Source of the DNA: Tridacna crocea
Taxonomy: Eukaryota > Mollusca > Bivalvia > Cardiida > Cardiidae
Length of the DNA stretch: 64,000 nt
Assembly: GCA_943736015.1 (NCBI GenBank)
Contig: OX031062.1
Span: forward strand, 26,075,462-26,139,461
Direction: 5' to 3'
Part shown: piece after piece, positions 53,106 to 63,715 of the stretch
Layout: every line of letters begins with the position of its first letter
Position numbering within the stretch: the stretch's first letter is position 1
Made by a program: the position numbers and the translations under genes
The notes under the pieces: generated by a model
Seen by the model: only the letters and a program-made list of their open reading frames with translations
What the model was told of the DNA's origin: nothing
Databases searched by the model: none

Positions 53106-53605
53106 TATTCATACACCTTGCTGATTAAGTTTCCAAATTCAAGGTAGCTAAAACCTATTCTCTATTCATCATATCTTTGCTGATTTTGGGACTCAATCAA
53201 TGCCTCTAATTCTACAGATCTGTGTGCTAGCGATTGATAAGCTGATTCAATTTAGCTAAAGATTCAGCTAAAGATTTAGAACAAAAGTCCTTTTAATGGG
53301 CAGCAGCCTATATCTGCCTAACCTTGCAAACATATGGATCCACAGATACTCCTTCTCCTGCTCTCCACTGTCTCATGTCTTTGGCACTAGCCTCTATCCT
53401 CTGTTGGACAACTTTTCATTGCAGGGCAAGATGCATGAAAATAGATATTGTCACATTCATCAGAATTTTTACTCATCCTACAGATAGACAAAGCAGGATA
53501 ATCCACTTGCCCTAAATCACTTTTTTACTAGTAAGGACAAGCAAACGAGTGAATTTTTTGGACCCTGCATCCACGTATCTAGAAATGATACTTTGCTCAT
53601 AATGA
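53106..53605. other. Unassigned sequence
   Basis: Two overlapping frames of about 63 codons, not recognised and without splice support. Confidence 0.4.
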
Positions 53606-53835
53606 TTAACCCATTACCACACAATCTCTTCTTTTGACGCCCCTGAGAAAGAAGCCTTTAGAAAACATTGTGGGAAAAGGAGAAAATGCTGGTAACCAGC
53701 ATTTTCTCCTTTTCCCACAATGTTTTCTACCCTTCAAAAAAACAAATTTCAAATTTTCAGTCACTTTTATTTTGTTGTCTGCAAATGCTTTTATTTTGGA
53801 CCAACCTAAAATTTTGTTGTTTGGTAAAGGGTTAA
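53606..53835 (-). mobile_element. Family A TTAA-MITE, near consensus
   Basis: TTAACCCATTACCACAC to GGTAAAGGGTTAA, perfect hairpin. Confidence 0.95.
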
Positions 53836-54678
53836 ATTAATCCTCAAAGTGCCCTTTAATCACAGATTGTGCAGCCTATGTAAATCAAGACCAGACTGAT
53901 CATGGTCTTCACTGTTCACTATGCAGAGACATGCAGGCCAGTAGCAGCCTGAAAAAAAAAAAACATTTGTTTGGGTACTTGTCAAAAAAATGAAACATTT
54001 CCATCTTGTTAATTTAGAGCTAAAATGGTTACAAGTTGCATGCAGCATATTGGTTTCAGGTAGAACAGACTAATTACTTGTGAAGGAGCATCTATCAACT
54101 GCAACATGCAACAGTGAAGTGCAGTGTTGGAGATTTTGCCAACTTTTTTACCCTTAGCTCATTACAGACATCCTTAGACACTTTTGCAGTAGTTAAGGTC
54201 AAGGTCAGACCAACAGAATGTAGTTTAATGACTTACACATATATTAATCCAATCTGCAGGACAAACAAAAAAACAATTTGATAAGTCAAGAAAGTTTGGT
54301 TGAAAGACATTTGCCTTACTGGTTTATTAAAACCTAACGAGACTATGGTATTAACCCATCACCAAAGTTTCAACTTTACAGTACACAAGTCTAGAAATAT
54401 GAACAAAACAATTTCAGTTTCAAGGTTATTCTTGTCCATAATGTCTCAACCAACTTCTCAGCGTACATAAACAATCAGGCAGTACAATTTGTGCAGTCTC
54501 ACAGTCTCATCTCAATCTATCTTGTCTTCAGAAACAAATATAGTTTTGAATTTAGGCACCTTTACTTTGAAGGTTTACAATGACTTTCTATTATGGAGAT
54601 ATCCAAAAGTTGCATTATAAAGTTGCAACTCAACTATAGTGAAGATAAAAATTTAATTTTATCCTTCTGTAGAGGCTT
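53836..54678. other. Unassigned sequence with family E remnants
   Basis: TAAATCAAGACCAGACTGATC near 53881; GTGCAGTCTCACAGTCTC near 54491. No gene seen. Confidence 0.4.
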
Positions 54679-54861
54679 TTTAACCCTTTCCCAACAATTT
54701 CTTTTGTTTTACAACCCTGGAAAAGAAGCCTTTTGAAAATATCATGGGAAAAAGAGAAATTCCTACCCTTCACAAATCAAATTTCAAATTTTCAGTCACT
54801 TTTATTTTGTATCTGCATTTAATGCTTTTGAACTGGACTTTGTCATTTGGTAATGAGTTAA
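54679..54861 (-). mobile_element. Family A TTAA-MITE, hairpin centre deleted
   Basis: TTAACCCTTTCCC, short arm, GGGAAAAAGAGAAATTCC joined to TACCCTTCAC; long arm to GGTAATGAGTTAA. Confidence 0.88.
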
Positions 54862-54898
54862 ACCAGTTTACATGTATTTTAGAAATGAATTTTCTCCT

Positions 54899-55130
54899 TT
54901 AAACCAAATGACAAAAACACAGACATGTAAAAAAAGAATTTTAAGCATCTGCAGATGGTGTATCACAGGTGGCTCAAAGAATAGAATTTGTTTTAGAAAA
55001 GACCGAGAACAACTTATCAGAGGAAGAAACAGTGCTGGTTATCTGAGCATTTTCTCCTTTAACCACAATGTTTTCAAAAGCCATTTTTTCTCTAGATCAT
55101 CAAATTTCAGATCATTTGGTAAAGGGTTAA
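54899..55130 (+). mobile_element. Family A TTAA-MITE, diverged
   Basis: TTTAAACCAAATGACAAAA start, AGGTGGCTCAAAGAATAG, hairpin CTGGTTATCTGAGCATTTTC; ends GGTAAAGGGTTAA. Confidence 0.83.
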
Positions 55131-55666
55131 ATGATAGAATTTTTAGCCACACCCATACTGATTAGCTGAGAAATAAACCTATTTTGCCAAGAAATATGCT
55201 ATGTAGGTAATTGCTACAAAACCTCTGCATGGAATTCCAGGCAGTCTATGAAAAGCTCCAGAAAATGCACTGATTATGCAAAGCATTCCCTGAGTGCATG
55301 TTTACAGAAGGCTCCACTACTATCATATTCTCTTCTGTGAAAGCTTGTTTACTGAGACCCCGCCTCCCCACTATGGTTCTGTGGTTGTGCTTGTGTACAT
55401 CCTCAGACTGCAACTAAAATGTGCTTTCTACTAAATCCGTGATCTACACTGTTGGAAACAAAATTAGGGTATATATACTCTCGTCGCAATAGTTCCTTAT
55501 AGCTGCCAAAAGCATTTTTGTCTACTATTGAACTGAAGAAATGCTCTATTTTATGTACAACTTTTTCCTATGAACATTAAACAAACCTAACACACTTGTA
55601 CAGACTACAAGTAAGACTCAAATATTTCAATTTCAAGGTTACTTTTGTCCAGAATGTTAGTGGTTG
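55131..55666. other. Unassigned sequence
   Basis: Nothing recognised. Confidence 0.4.
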
Positions 55667-55723
55667 GTGTAGTTCAAAGATCGGACTGCACATTTTCTAC
55701 AGTCTGATCTTGATCTACACTAG
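55667..55723. repeat. Family E inverted pair
   Basis: GTGTAGTTCAAAGATCGGAC / CAGTCTGATCTTGATCTACAC around TGCACATTTTCTA. Confidence 0.75.
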
Positions 55724-55764
55724 GCAGTGGGCACAAGGGCATCTAAAATTGTGAAAGGCACTTT

Positions 55765-55885
55765 AATCCTTTTCTATACAAAAAATTTTGGACTGATCCA
55801 TATTCAAAGCATTTGCATACGAAAATTACATGTGACTCAAACAACTCACACAATAGGATTTGTAGCAGGAAGGGTAGAAAATTCT
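55765..55885 (+). mobile_element. Family A long-arm fragment cut by family C
   Basis: CCTTTTCTATACAAAAAATT, GGACTGATCCATATTC, AGGAAGGGTAGAAAATTC, then family C. Confidence 0.75.
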
Positions 55886-55889
55886 TTAG

Positions 55890-56049
55890 ACCACTCTATG
55901 TCTTGTTCTTCAAAATTTTTCTGTGAAAGTAACAGTACTTTTGATTGGCTAAACCAAGTGGTTTAGCCAATCAGAAGTTCTGTTACTTTCACACTGACGA
56001 AATTCTGAAGAATTAGATGTTCTAAGAATGGTTGGTGAATACAGACCCA
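55890..56049. mobile_element. Family C foldback element, left end lost
   Basis: TAAACCAAGTGGTTTAGCC centre with CCAATCAGAAGTTCTGTTAC arms; right end GGTTGGTGAATACAGACCC. Confidence 0.85.
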
Positions 56050-56164
56050 GAAATCAAAGTTACAGCAGACTTTGTAGGTCAAAGAACAGACTATTTTCTG
56101 AACAGTCTATAGTCTTGATCTTTTGAGTTTGCAAAACCTGCTCTTTTGTGTCACTAAAAGGATT

Positions 56165-56416
56165 GGCCCTTTACCAAAAAATGCTGAGGTTTTAAAACTT
56201 TAGACCAGAATAAAGATTCCTTTTGAAAAATTTGTAAGAATACAAGAAAATGGTGGTAAGCAGCATTTTCTGCTTTTCCAACAATGTTTTCTACCCTTTC
56301 ACACATGATTCCTGTCATTTGAGCCATGAATGATCTGTCCTCTACAAATGCTTGATCCTAGATCATCCATCCAATTTTCTCAAGTCAAACATTTTACCAA
56401 GTAGTAAAGACTTTTA
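56165..56416 (-). mobile_element. Family A TTAA-MITE, strongly decayed
   Basis: CCCTTTACCAAAAAATGC start, GGTGGTAAGCAGCATTTTC hairpin, CATTTGAGCCATGAATG long arm, AAGTAGTAAAGACTTTTAG end. Confidence 0.7.
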
Positions 56417-56574
56417 GAGTCAATGGTCTTCATTCAAGAGTCTGCACACCCATCATACACTCAAACTAGAAGGCCCTGAAGGGCCTGAATATGCTCTACT
56501 GGCAGAGATTTTGCTTTTAAATATGCATTCATTAGGAATTCATTATGCATAAAGACAAACTAGAAGTATCCCGT

Positions 56575-57354
56575 AAACAAGAATTTGACATTTTCAACTT
56601 GAAATGGCTCCTTTTCCCATACCGTTTGTTGGATTTTTCTCAAAATTAATAGGGCTAAAGCTACTGATAAGATAAACAAACTGTGTGATTTTCATGAAAA
56701 TCTGGCAACAAATGCAAACTTTATTGCATTATAAAACAAGAATTTGAAATTTTCAACTTGAAATGGCTACTTTTCCCATACTGTTTGTTGGATTTTTCTC
56801 AAAATCAATAGGGTTGAAGCTATTGATGAGATAAAGAAACTGTGCAAGTTTCACGAAAATCTGGCAACAAATGCAGACTTTACTGGGTAAACAAGAATTT
56901 GAAATTTTCAACTTGAAATGGCTACTTTTCCCATACTGTTTGTTGGATTTTTTTCAAAATCAATAGGGTTGATGCTATTGATGAGATAAACAAACTGTGC
57001 AAGTTTCACGAAAATCTGGCAACAAATGCAGACTATATCGCGTAAACAAGAATTTGAAATTTTTAACTTGAAATGGCTACTTTTTCCATACTGTTTGTTG
57101 GATTTTTTTCAAAATCAATAGGGTTGAAGCTATTGATGAGATAAACAAATTGTGCAAGTTTCACGAAAATCGGGCAACAAATGCAGACTTTATCGCATTA
57201 ACAAAAATTAGAAACTTTCAACCTGAAATGGCTACTTTTCCCATACTGTTTGTTGGATTTTTTCTCAAAATCAATAGGGTTAAAGCTATTGATGAGATAC
57301 ACAAACTGTGCAAGTTTCATGAAAATGGAGAACCAAATGCAGACTTTATCACGT
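56575..57354 (+). repeat. Five tandem core repeats, about 156 bp each
   Basis: Unit starts AAACAAGAATTTGA at 56575, 56733, 56889, 57044 and about 57200, ending at 57354. Each contains CCATACTGTTTGTTGGATTT and GATGAGATAAACAAACTGTG. The third and fourth units are the most alike. Confidence 0.93.
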
Positions 57355-57442
57355 AAACAAGAAAAAGACTAACGGACGGACGGACAGACGCATGGTCTTA
57401 CGAGACAGACCTTATGAGGTCGAATTGCTCTTTATTCAATAC

Positions 57443-57540
57443 ACCCAAATAACCCCACAAAGTTAACCCCACAAGCTAACCCTAACCCCACAAACCCTAA
57501 CCCTACAAACCTAACCCTAACCCTAACCCCTAACCTACCA
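57443..57540 (-). repeat. Interstitial telomere-like TTAGGG/TGGGG tract
   Basis: CCCTAA units mixed with ACCCCACAA and CCTACAAA spacers on the plus strand. The TTAGGG strand is minus. Bivalve telomeres are TTAGGG (established). The CCCACA and CCCTAA units alternate. Confidence 0.8.
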
Positions 57541-57718
57541 GATGGACGGAAGGAACCCCATAGAGACGAAATGGACAAATGACCCCTAACCCCACAATGT
57601 CGGGCTCGTAAGGCCGGACAGACAGACAGACAGACAGACGGACGACGGAAACCACGCCATGACATAAGCTCTGCTGGCTGAAAGCCAGTAGAGCTAAAAA
57701 CCACTGATATGTGCTTTC

Positions 57719-57946
57719 TTAACCCTTTACCCCATAAGGCATTTCTATGGTATCTCTAACTGACCCTAAATAATAGAATGGATGATGCTGTTTCTTATGT
57801 GTATATGAACCTTTTGATAGTGTAGAAAACATTGTGACAAAAGGTGAAATTGCTCGTCACGAGCAATTTCACCTTTTGCCACAATGTTTTCCAAAGGCTC
57901 CTACAAGCAATGCGTAGAAATGAGTATCTGTCGACTAAAGGGTTAA
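57719..57946 (+). mobile_element. Family B TTAA-MITE, full length
   Basis: TTAACCCTTTACCCCATAAG to CTAAAGGGTTAA. Hairpin GAAATTGCTCGTCACGAGC; best-preserved family B copy. Confidence 0.94.
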
Positions 57947-58169
57947 CAGTTGTAAAATTCCAAGGGTTCTGAATTTCTCTGCTGAAGTATCCCGTTATCT
58001 CTGAAATTTAGCTCACAAATAAAAATACTTTGAATTATAAAACCATGGCTTTGTTTTGTCTGTGTAATTTTTTTCACACACGTACCCTCAGCTATTTCTG
58101 AAATTTCCCTAACAAATTAAAAACTTTGAAAAAATCTTGTATTTATTTGTTTTGCTCTAGAGGGAACTA

Positions 58170-58540
58170 GTAAAATAAAGATTCTGGTTTTTACAACCTT
58201 TAAAAACTTAAAATATGATTTCTCACTGAACTGAGTAGGGCCATTACTAAAACCTGTAATTACATGTATTATTGGCAAAGAAGGTAAAAAAGAAAGAAAG
58301 AAATATTTTGCAATGGTATTTCCTTAATGGGCTACATAGCCTCTAAAAGTATTTTTAGATTCTGCTCCAGAGTTTTGAAAAGACTTAAAGGAAATTATCA
58401 TATGATTAGGAGCAGTCATTCAGGAGGATTTACATTCAAATCAGTACTTTCAGTTGCCATCATAACCTAATAATGTAAGAAATTATTTTGTTGAAATGGT
58501 ATCTCCCGCCGAAAAAATCTTGACATTTTTAGATAGAAAC
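58170..58540 (+). mobile_element. Family G relative, holds an empty TTAA site
   Basis: ATTCTGGTTTTTACAAC, GGTATTTCCTTAATGGG, CTACATAGCCTCT and TCCCGCC align with 60022-60440. The TTAA at 58324-58327 is unoccupied here but carries a family A insertion at 60164. The ends of this copy are not defined. Confidence 0.6.
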
Positions 58541-59039
58541 ATACAAGAGGTATTGTGCTTTGCATGTATCCATGGCCTTTTGTTTTTGAATAATGGTTGT
58601 CTGTAGTTTATGATACAAAGATAAAAATGAAGTTTCATAAATTTTTGTCCATTAGTTGAATGAGAGATACTGACCCATAATGGAAATATACATCACGTCC
58701 CCTTTTTCACAAAAAATTTGAATTACAGGATAATAACTAAGTAGGCCCTTTGAATAGTGTTCTATTGCAATATCCAAATTATTTCATGTGCACCGCAACC
58801 CAGTTTTCTGCACCAAAAGTAATAGTTGAAAGCTTTCTGATTAAGTGAATAATAAAGTGAAGTGTGTTCATTGAATCAACATAAAGATCTGTTAGGAATT
58901 TGCAGTATACAACATATTTTTGCAGAGTATTTTTGTTATGAAATATGTAACATATTTCATTGGATAGGAAAATATTCCCCATACTTATAATACAGTAATT
59001 TACACTTGACCCACATTTTTATAAAAAAAAATCAACCAG
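58541..59039. other. Unassigned AT-rich sequence
   Basis: May include more of a family G relative. No gene seen. Confidence 0.35.
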
Positions 59040-59255
59040 ACATTTCTTTTCCACACAATCCCAGCTTTAATGACCTTTAAGAAGAGAGCTTTTGTTCATA
59101 TTGCTAGAAATGGAGACTCAGCATTTTTCCCCTACAAAAAATGTTTTCTAGTACCTTCACAGCACAATATCATCAATCAAATCACATGTAATTTGTAGCC
59201 TGCAAATGCTTTGAATTTGGTTAAGTATAAAAATTTTGTTGGGAGGTAGTGTTAA
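59040..59255 (-). mobile_element. Family A TTAA-MITE, decayed
   Basis: TTTTCCACACAATCCCAGC, AATGACCTTTAAGAAG, worn hairpin, AAATGCTTTGAATTTGG; ends GGTAGTGTTAA. Confidence 0.75.
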
Positions 59256-59514
59256 AATACCTAAAAAAAATGACATCAATAAAAAGCTCTTTTCTCCTAA
59301 ACAGTCGACCGTCAAGCCCATGCTAAAAAATATAAGTACATGTATACTACATGTACTTGTATTTGTACAAAAGTCTTGCACCTTTCTGAAAAATTCTTCA
59401 AAGCTACCATTAAAAAATTTTTACCATTGTACACATAAGCTACTGAAAGACATTTGCATTAGCAATCATTGAAAATATCTTTGTATAATATGGGTAATCA
59501 ACATACATTTTGAG
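59256..59514. other. Unassigned sequence
   Basis: Short inverted ACATGTATACTACATGT near 59338. Otherwise nothing. Confidence 0.35.
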
Positions 59515-59750
59515 TTGACCCTTTACCAAATAACTTCATGTTTACTGGCTACCAGCTTTTTCCCCTTTTCTGATAATGCTTTCAAAAGCCCTCGTCCTCA
59601 AGTTCATTATAAGTCTTGCAGGCAACAAATTTAACATCAGAATTTGGCTTTGAATGCACTTTAGCAATTGATCATGGGAAAAGGGAGGAAATGCTGGTTA
59701 CGAGCAACCACTCCTTTTTCCACAATGTTTTCAAATGGCCTCAATTATGG
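59515..59750 (+). mobile_element. Two joined family A fragments
   Basis: 59515-59620 is an end plus right hairpin and short arm. 59625-59750 has GGCAACAAATTTAACATCAG, GGGAAAAGGGAGGAAATGCT and GGTTACGAGCAA with a right stem. Confidence 0.6.
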
Positions 59751-60011
59751 TTATCACATTATCTCCTTCAAAGTCAACATTTTGAATCTGCAGCAGACCA
59801 CTTTTGACAAATGATGATGAACATGCATTCATTTGTGTAATGAAAGATATTTTCAAATTGACTGTTACCATGACACCACTGAAAACAAAGGCTTTTGAAA
59901 ACATTGCAAGGAAAGGCAGAAAATGCAGGTGGATAGTATTATCTGTTTCGCACATAAATATTTTCCACACTCTCACTATAGACACAAATTATCATTTGCA
60001 CTACATTTTAT

Positions 60012-60794
60012 TTAAAGGTGGGTATTCAGGTTTTTTACAACACACCAAATTGAAAAATATATATATATGTATATCACTGAAATTTATATGAAAAAACAAT
60101 ACAAATCACCATTAATTAAAAATCATAAAATTACAAAAAAAAAATTTTTTTGATGGTATTCCCTTAACTCTTTACCACACGACAACATTTTAGACTGGTT
60201 CAAAATGAAAGCATTTGCAGATGACAATATAAAGGTGACTGAAAAATTGAAATTGGTTCTGGGAAGGGTAGAAAACACTGTGGGAAAAGGAGAAAATGCT
60301 GGTTACCAGCATTTTCTCCTTTTCCTACAGTGTTTTCAAAAGGCTTCTTTCTCAGGGGCGTCAAAAGTAGGGATTGTGTGGTAATGGGTTAAAAGGCTAC
60401 ATAGCCTCTTAATAGCTATTTTGAGATTTCCCGCCAAAAAATAAAAAAAGCATTGTGGGAATGTTATGTGACTGGCACGTGACTAACGACGCTGAAATTC
60501 CATAAAATAACAAACATGTAATTATTATCCATAATGTCTTCTTCGATTGCTATGTTTGAAGCTTCATCTGTGCATTTCTGGTATGTAAGAGAGCAAGTTT
60601 CTCACCTAAAAATAGACCGTGTTTCCCGTGTGTGTCGACCTGGGCCGTAGTAAATCTCTAATTTCTCTTGTTGTCGGATGGTTTTCGACTAATGGGATTG
60701 TATGAATGAAAATTATACGGCTTTGGGAGTATAAAGATTATTTTTTTGTATTTTTGTAAAATTTTTGTCCCGAAATCTGAAGGGCCACCTTTAA
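60012..60794 (+). mobile_element. Family G element inserted at TTAA
   Basis: AGGTGG start and CCACCT end are flanked on both sides by TTAA (60012-60015, 60791-60794). Contains TATATATATATG and a palindrome GGCTACATAGCC, and hosts a family A insertion. Without it the element is about 550 bp. No transposase frame seen. Confidence 0.7.
60164..60392 (+). mobile_element. Family A TTAA-MITE (innermost), ACACTG subfamily
   Basis: TTAACTCTTTACCACACG to GGTAATGGGTTAA; AACACTGTGGG / CTACAGTGTT stems. Inserted at a TTAA whose unoccupied counterpart is at 58324. Confidence 0.95.
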
Positions 60795-60856
60795 TGTCTG
60801 CAAAATTAATGCTTTCATCTAGCTTGAGTGAATTTTGTAGTTTGGTAAAGAGTTAA

Positions 60857-61547
60857 GGGGGACAATTTGAGGAATCTCTGAAGGCAAGTCGTTCTAACAG
60901 ATTTTGCCATTGACATAATCTGTAAAGGTTATGAGTATCATGTGCTAATCATTAATATTGTTATGCAACATGCCTGAGCATGCATATTTGTAATATGTTT
61001 ACATTCCAAACAGTTTTGCAGTGCACATTCCAGTCAATATTCATCTCATTCATGCTCTGTAAAAAGGGGTTTAAAAAAAGATATATTAACTTTTTGCCAT
61101 CAGTAAGTTTTCTGCATGTCAAGAGATATTTCTACCTGAACATCCAGTCTAACAGACCTCAGGCCTCTGAAATTCCATTGGTCTTTTACAGGATAGAGAA
61201 TTTTTCATTGGTCTATCAAGGGATTAAAGTAGATTTTTTTTTTTAATCGGACACCATTACTATAAATAGCACATTGGTGATTCCCTCTTTATTATATACA
61301 GCAAAGAAGCAGTTGCCACCTTGCTATATACATGTATAGTAACGGTGTTGAAAATTTCACTATTCCATAATACATACAGGCAATGCACCAATATGCTTTC
61401 ATAAGTGTTCAAAGATCAACCGAGGAAAATTTTATTATTCTGGGATGGATCAATGGAAATTCAAAGGCCTGTGGTTAGACTTAGTGGATGTTGTTGATCC
61501 ATAATTATGTGATGACTTGCTTGGTACAATACATCACATAGATGCAT
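60857..61547. other. Unassigned sequence
   Basis: 61497-61540 resembles a segment near 31230 (CATAATTATGTGATG). No gene seen. Confidence 0.4.
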
Positions 61548-61776
61548 TTAAACTTTACTCCCTAGATACTCATTTTGACGAATCAACAACAGACAGCTTT
61601 CGAAAACATAGTGGGAAAAGGAGAAATTGCTCGTAACGAGCAATTTCTTCTTTTTCCACAATGTTTTCCACTCAATCAGATATTTGTATCCTCATTTGTC
61701 CATATTTTTGACATCATATCTTTATTTGCTGCTGAAATGGAAGAGCCTCAAATTGGCATATCGGGTAAAGGGTTGA
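61548..61776 (-). mobile_element. Hybrid TTAA-MITE between families A and B
   Basis: The outer stem is A-like (GTGGGAAAAGGAGAAAT). The inner stem is B-like (ATTGCTCGTAACGAGCAAT). Both arms differ from A and B consensus; right end GGGTAAAGGGTTGA. Confidence 0.8.
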
Positions 61777-61856
61777 ATCCTCTTTTATCAGAGCATGGCT
61801 CATATATACTCAACAGCGATCATGAGCAAACCTATTACCAGACAAGTTACCATCTA

Positions 61857-61890
61857 ACTTACCTTTACCAAATGAAAGAGTCTTAGACCA
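61857..61890 (+). mobile_element. Family A left-end fragment, interrupted by family F
   Basis: TTACCTTTACCAAATGAAAG and TCTTAGACCAG. The expected continuation, AAATTCGAAATCATTTGCC, appears after the family F copy at about 62087. Confidence 0.65.
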
Positions 61891-62075
61891 GCCCTCCAGA
61901 AAAGAGGGAGTAACGGCATTCAAAATCAATTATTTATCTTCCAAACCGTATGTTGTGGGTACTCATTAGAATCTTCTTGATGAGATGATTCTAATGAGTA
62001 CTCACAACATAGGTTCATTGGAGTATAGTGTTTCCAATTTTGAAAGCAAAATCACTCCCTCTATTTGGAGCTCTG
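61885..62075. mobile_element. Family F palindromic MITE
   Basis: CCCTCCAGAAAAGAGGGAG start, core GTGGGTACTCATTAGAATC / GATTCTAATGAGTACTCAC, end CTCCCTCTATTTGGAGCTC. Confidence 0.85.
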
Positions 62076-62120
62076 TAAGTGTTTTTAAATTCGAAATCAT
62101 TTGCCAACCAGAAATCGAAA

Positions 62121-62320
62121 GTGGTTAAATTTTTGGGAACTGTTTGAAAAGGTAAGCAACATCTTCAGCAAACAAGATAGTGCCAGATACCACTCCCTTA
62201 AACATCTTTGTCAAAAGGTGGTTAAATTTTTGGGAACTGTGCTTGAAGAGGTAAGCAACATCTTCTGCAAACAAGATGGTGCTGGCTGCCACTCCCTCAA
62301 ACATCTTTGTCAAAAATCAT
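62121..62320 (+). repeat. Two-copy tandem repeat, about 100-bp period
   Basis: GTGGTTAAATTTTTGGGAAC at 62121 and 62219; each unit ends AAACATCTTTGTCAAAA. Open on both strands, but with length differences that shift frame between units. Confidence 0.88.
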
Positions 62321-63196
62321 CCAACATTATACCTCAGCTAACATTATTTCAAGTAAGTAGGCCAAACTGTAACTCACATTTAATTGCTATCGCTATTTTT
62401 TAATAATACATCATTTGAAGAAAAATAAAGAATATCTAGAAAATGCACTTTGCATGTACAGACTTTTTGTCACCATTTTTAAGACACATGTTACTCTATC
62501 ATGCAATCTCAGTCTTTATCAGTAGATCTAATGTTCTGTTTCACAGTTGACATGGTATCATTTTAACTTGTCATGAGTGAATAAAACACAACATTTGTCC
62601 TAAGTCTGTGACAATTATCGCCCAAAAAACGCCATGTCTACATTTTCTGTTACAGACGTAATTAAAGTTGGGAGGTTATTATATGAAGTTCAGCTACCTC
62701 AATGTGTCCTAGTTGCATTAGATAGATAGTAGATAAGAGAATCTATCACAATGGCTTTGGACTAAATAACAATTATGCCATATAAACTAAGTTTTTTCTA
62801 GACACTATTATGAACCTACAATCAGAAGTAATATTCAAAACAAAGATGCCAACAAAAAAAAAAGACCTCACTTATGCACCAATGCCACCAAAAAAAAAGA
62901 CCTCACTTATGCAGCGAGATGCACAATTTGTTTCCTCAAACCAGTGAAAAAGAAATGTTCTGAAAGAACAGATGACTCAGCAATAAATCAGCCAGGTAAT
63001 TGTTAATATCCCATACACTATTACATGAAGTGCCCCCTGTTGACCTAACAATGATGTAAATTTGTAGGGAAACTGATAAGCCAAAAGAACACAGGCTCCA
63101 GGTAGATACAAAATTCCACAAAGATTACTCTAAGCATTTGTTTGGGTTATCATCTACTTTACAGTGTCCATACGAGATATATCATATACCAACCGA
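62321..63196. other. Unassigned sequence
   Basis: Direct repeat AAAAAGACCTCACTTATGCA at about 62858 and 62894 (with CCAATGCCACC). No gene recognised. Confidence 0.4.
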
Positions 63197-63405
63197 TTAA
63201 CACCTTACTAAACAGCCCTGCTGTGTTTTAATAACCCTGAAACAGAAAACTTCGAAAGCAAAGAAATCACAGTTGGTAGCTAGCATTTTCTCCACTTTCC
63301 AATATTATTAACGATTTTATGGACATCATAGAGCCACAATTAATTTGTTGCCCGCAGCCTGTTTTAAACTAGACCAGTCTAAAATTTTGGCTACTGGCAT
63401 GTTTG
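63197..63405 (-). mobile_element. Family A TTAA-MITE, decayed
   Basis: TTAACACCTTACTAAAC start, TTAATAACCCTGAAACAG short arm, broken hairpin, AGACCAGTCTAAAATTTTG near the end. Confidence 0.8.
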
Positions 63406-63715
63406 GATACTAGATACATAAACTTGCCGACAGGTCTGCACAAAAAGTCAACCCAGGCCACATTATTATTTTTTTTATATATTCTACCAGCAGAGAATTT
63501 GCACTAAACATGCTTTCCAAGTATTATTCAGTTGCTAGTATCTAAATTATGGAGAGATCATATTACTTCATGGTCTTACAACCTGTAAAATAGCAGATCA
63601 TTATTCAAAGTTACAGGCAATTTAACATGTCTGCATTGTCTCCTCCTTCATTATTATCCCTTTTCTTCAACTATCAAATTTTATGGTCTACTTTTATCAA
63701 ACCCAGGATGGTTCA
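63406..63715. other. Unassigned sequence
   Basis: Nothing recognised. Confidence 0.4.

Larger units (their letters stand above)
56465..57697 (+). mobile_element. Pearl-like non-autonomous element
   Basis: CTCTACTGGC near the left end (about 56494) and its exact complement GCCAGTAGAG near the right end (about 57684). Between them are five core repeats of about 156 bp, an ACGGACGGACAGACG microsatellite, a telomere-like tract and a second CAGACAGA microsatellite. Bivalve pearl elements have about 160-bp core repeats plus ACGG-type microsatellites and are viewed as Helentron-like (recollection). The exact ends are uncertain. Confidence 0.65.
59865..60856 (-). mobile_element. Family A TTAA-MITE (outermost), split by family G
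   Basis: Short arm and hairpin at 59865-60011 (ACCACTGAAAACAAAGGC). The long arm resumes at 60795 (TGTCTGCAAAATTAATGC) and ends GGTAAAGAGTTAA. Confidence 0.75.

Noticed and set aside
711..53835. Family A hairpins as microRNA genes
   Set aside because: High copy number, near-perfect long stems and MITE ends identify them as transposons; small-RNA production would be secondary.
56575..57354. CRISPR array
   Set aside because: Repeats are contiguous 156-bp units without spacers, in a eukaryotic context.
56575..57356. Core repeats as a repeated protein (156 bp is 52 codons)
   Set aside because: Stop codons (GTAAAC) fall at unit junctions, and unit lengths of 155-158 bp break frame.
57443..57540. 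Chromosome end
   Set aside because: Sequence continues on both sides with ordinary repeats, and the tract is short and impure, so it is interstitial.
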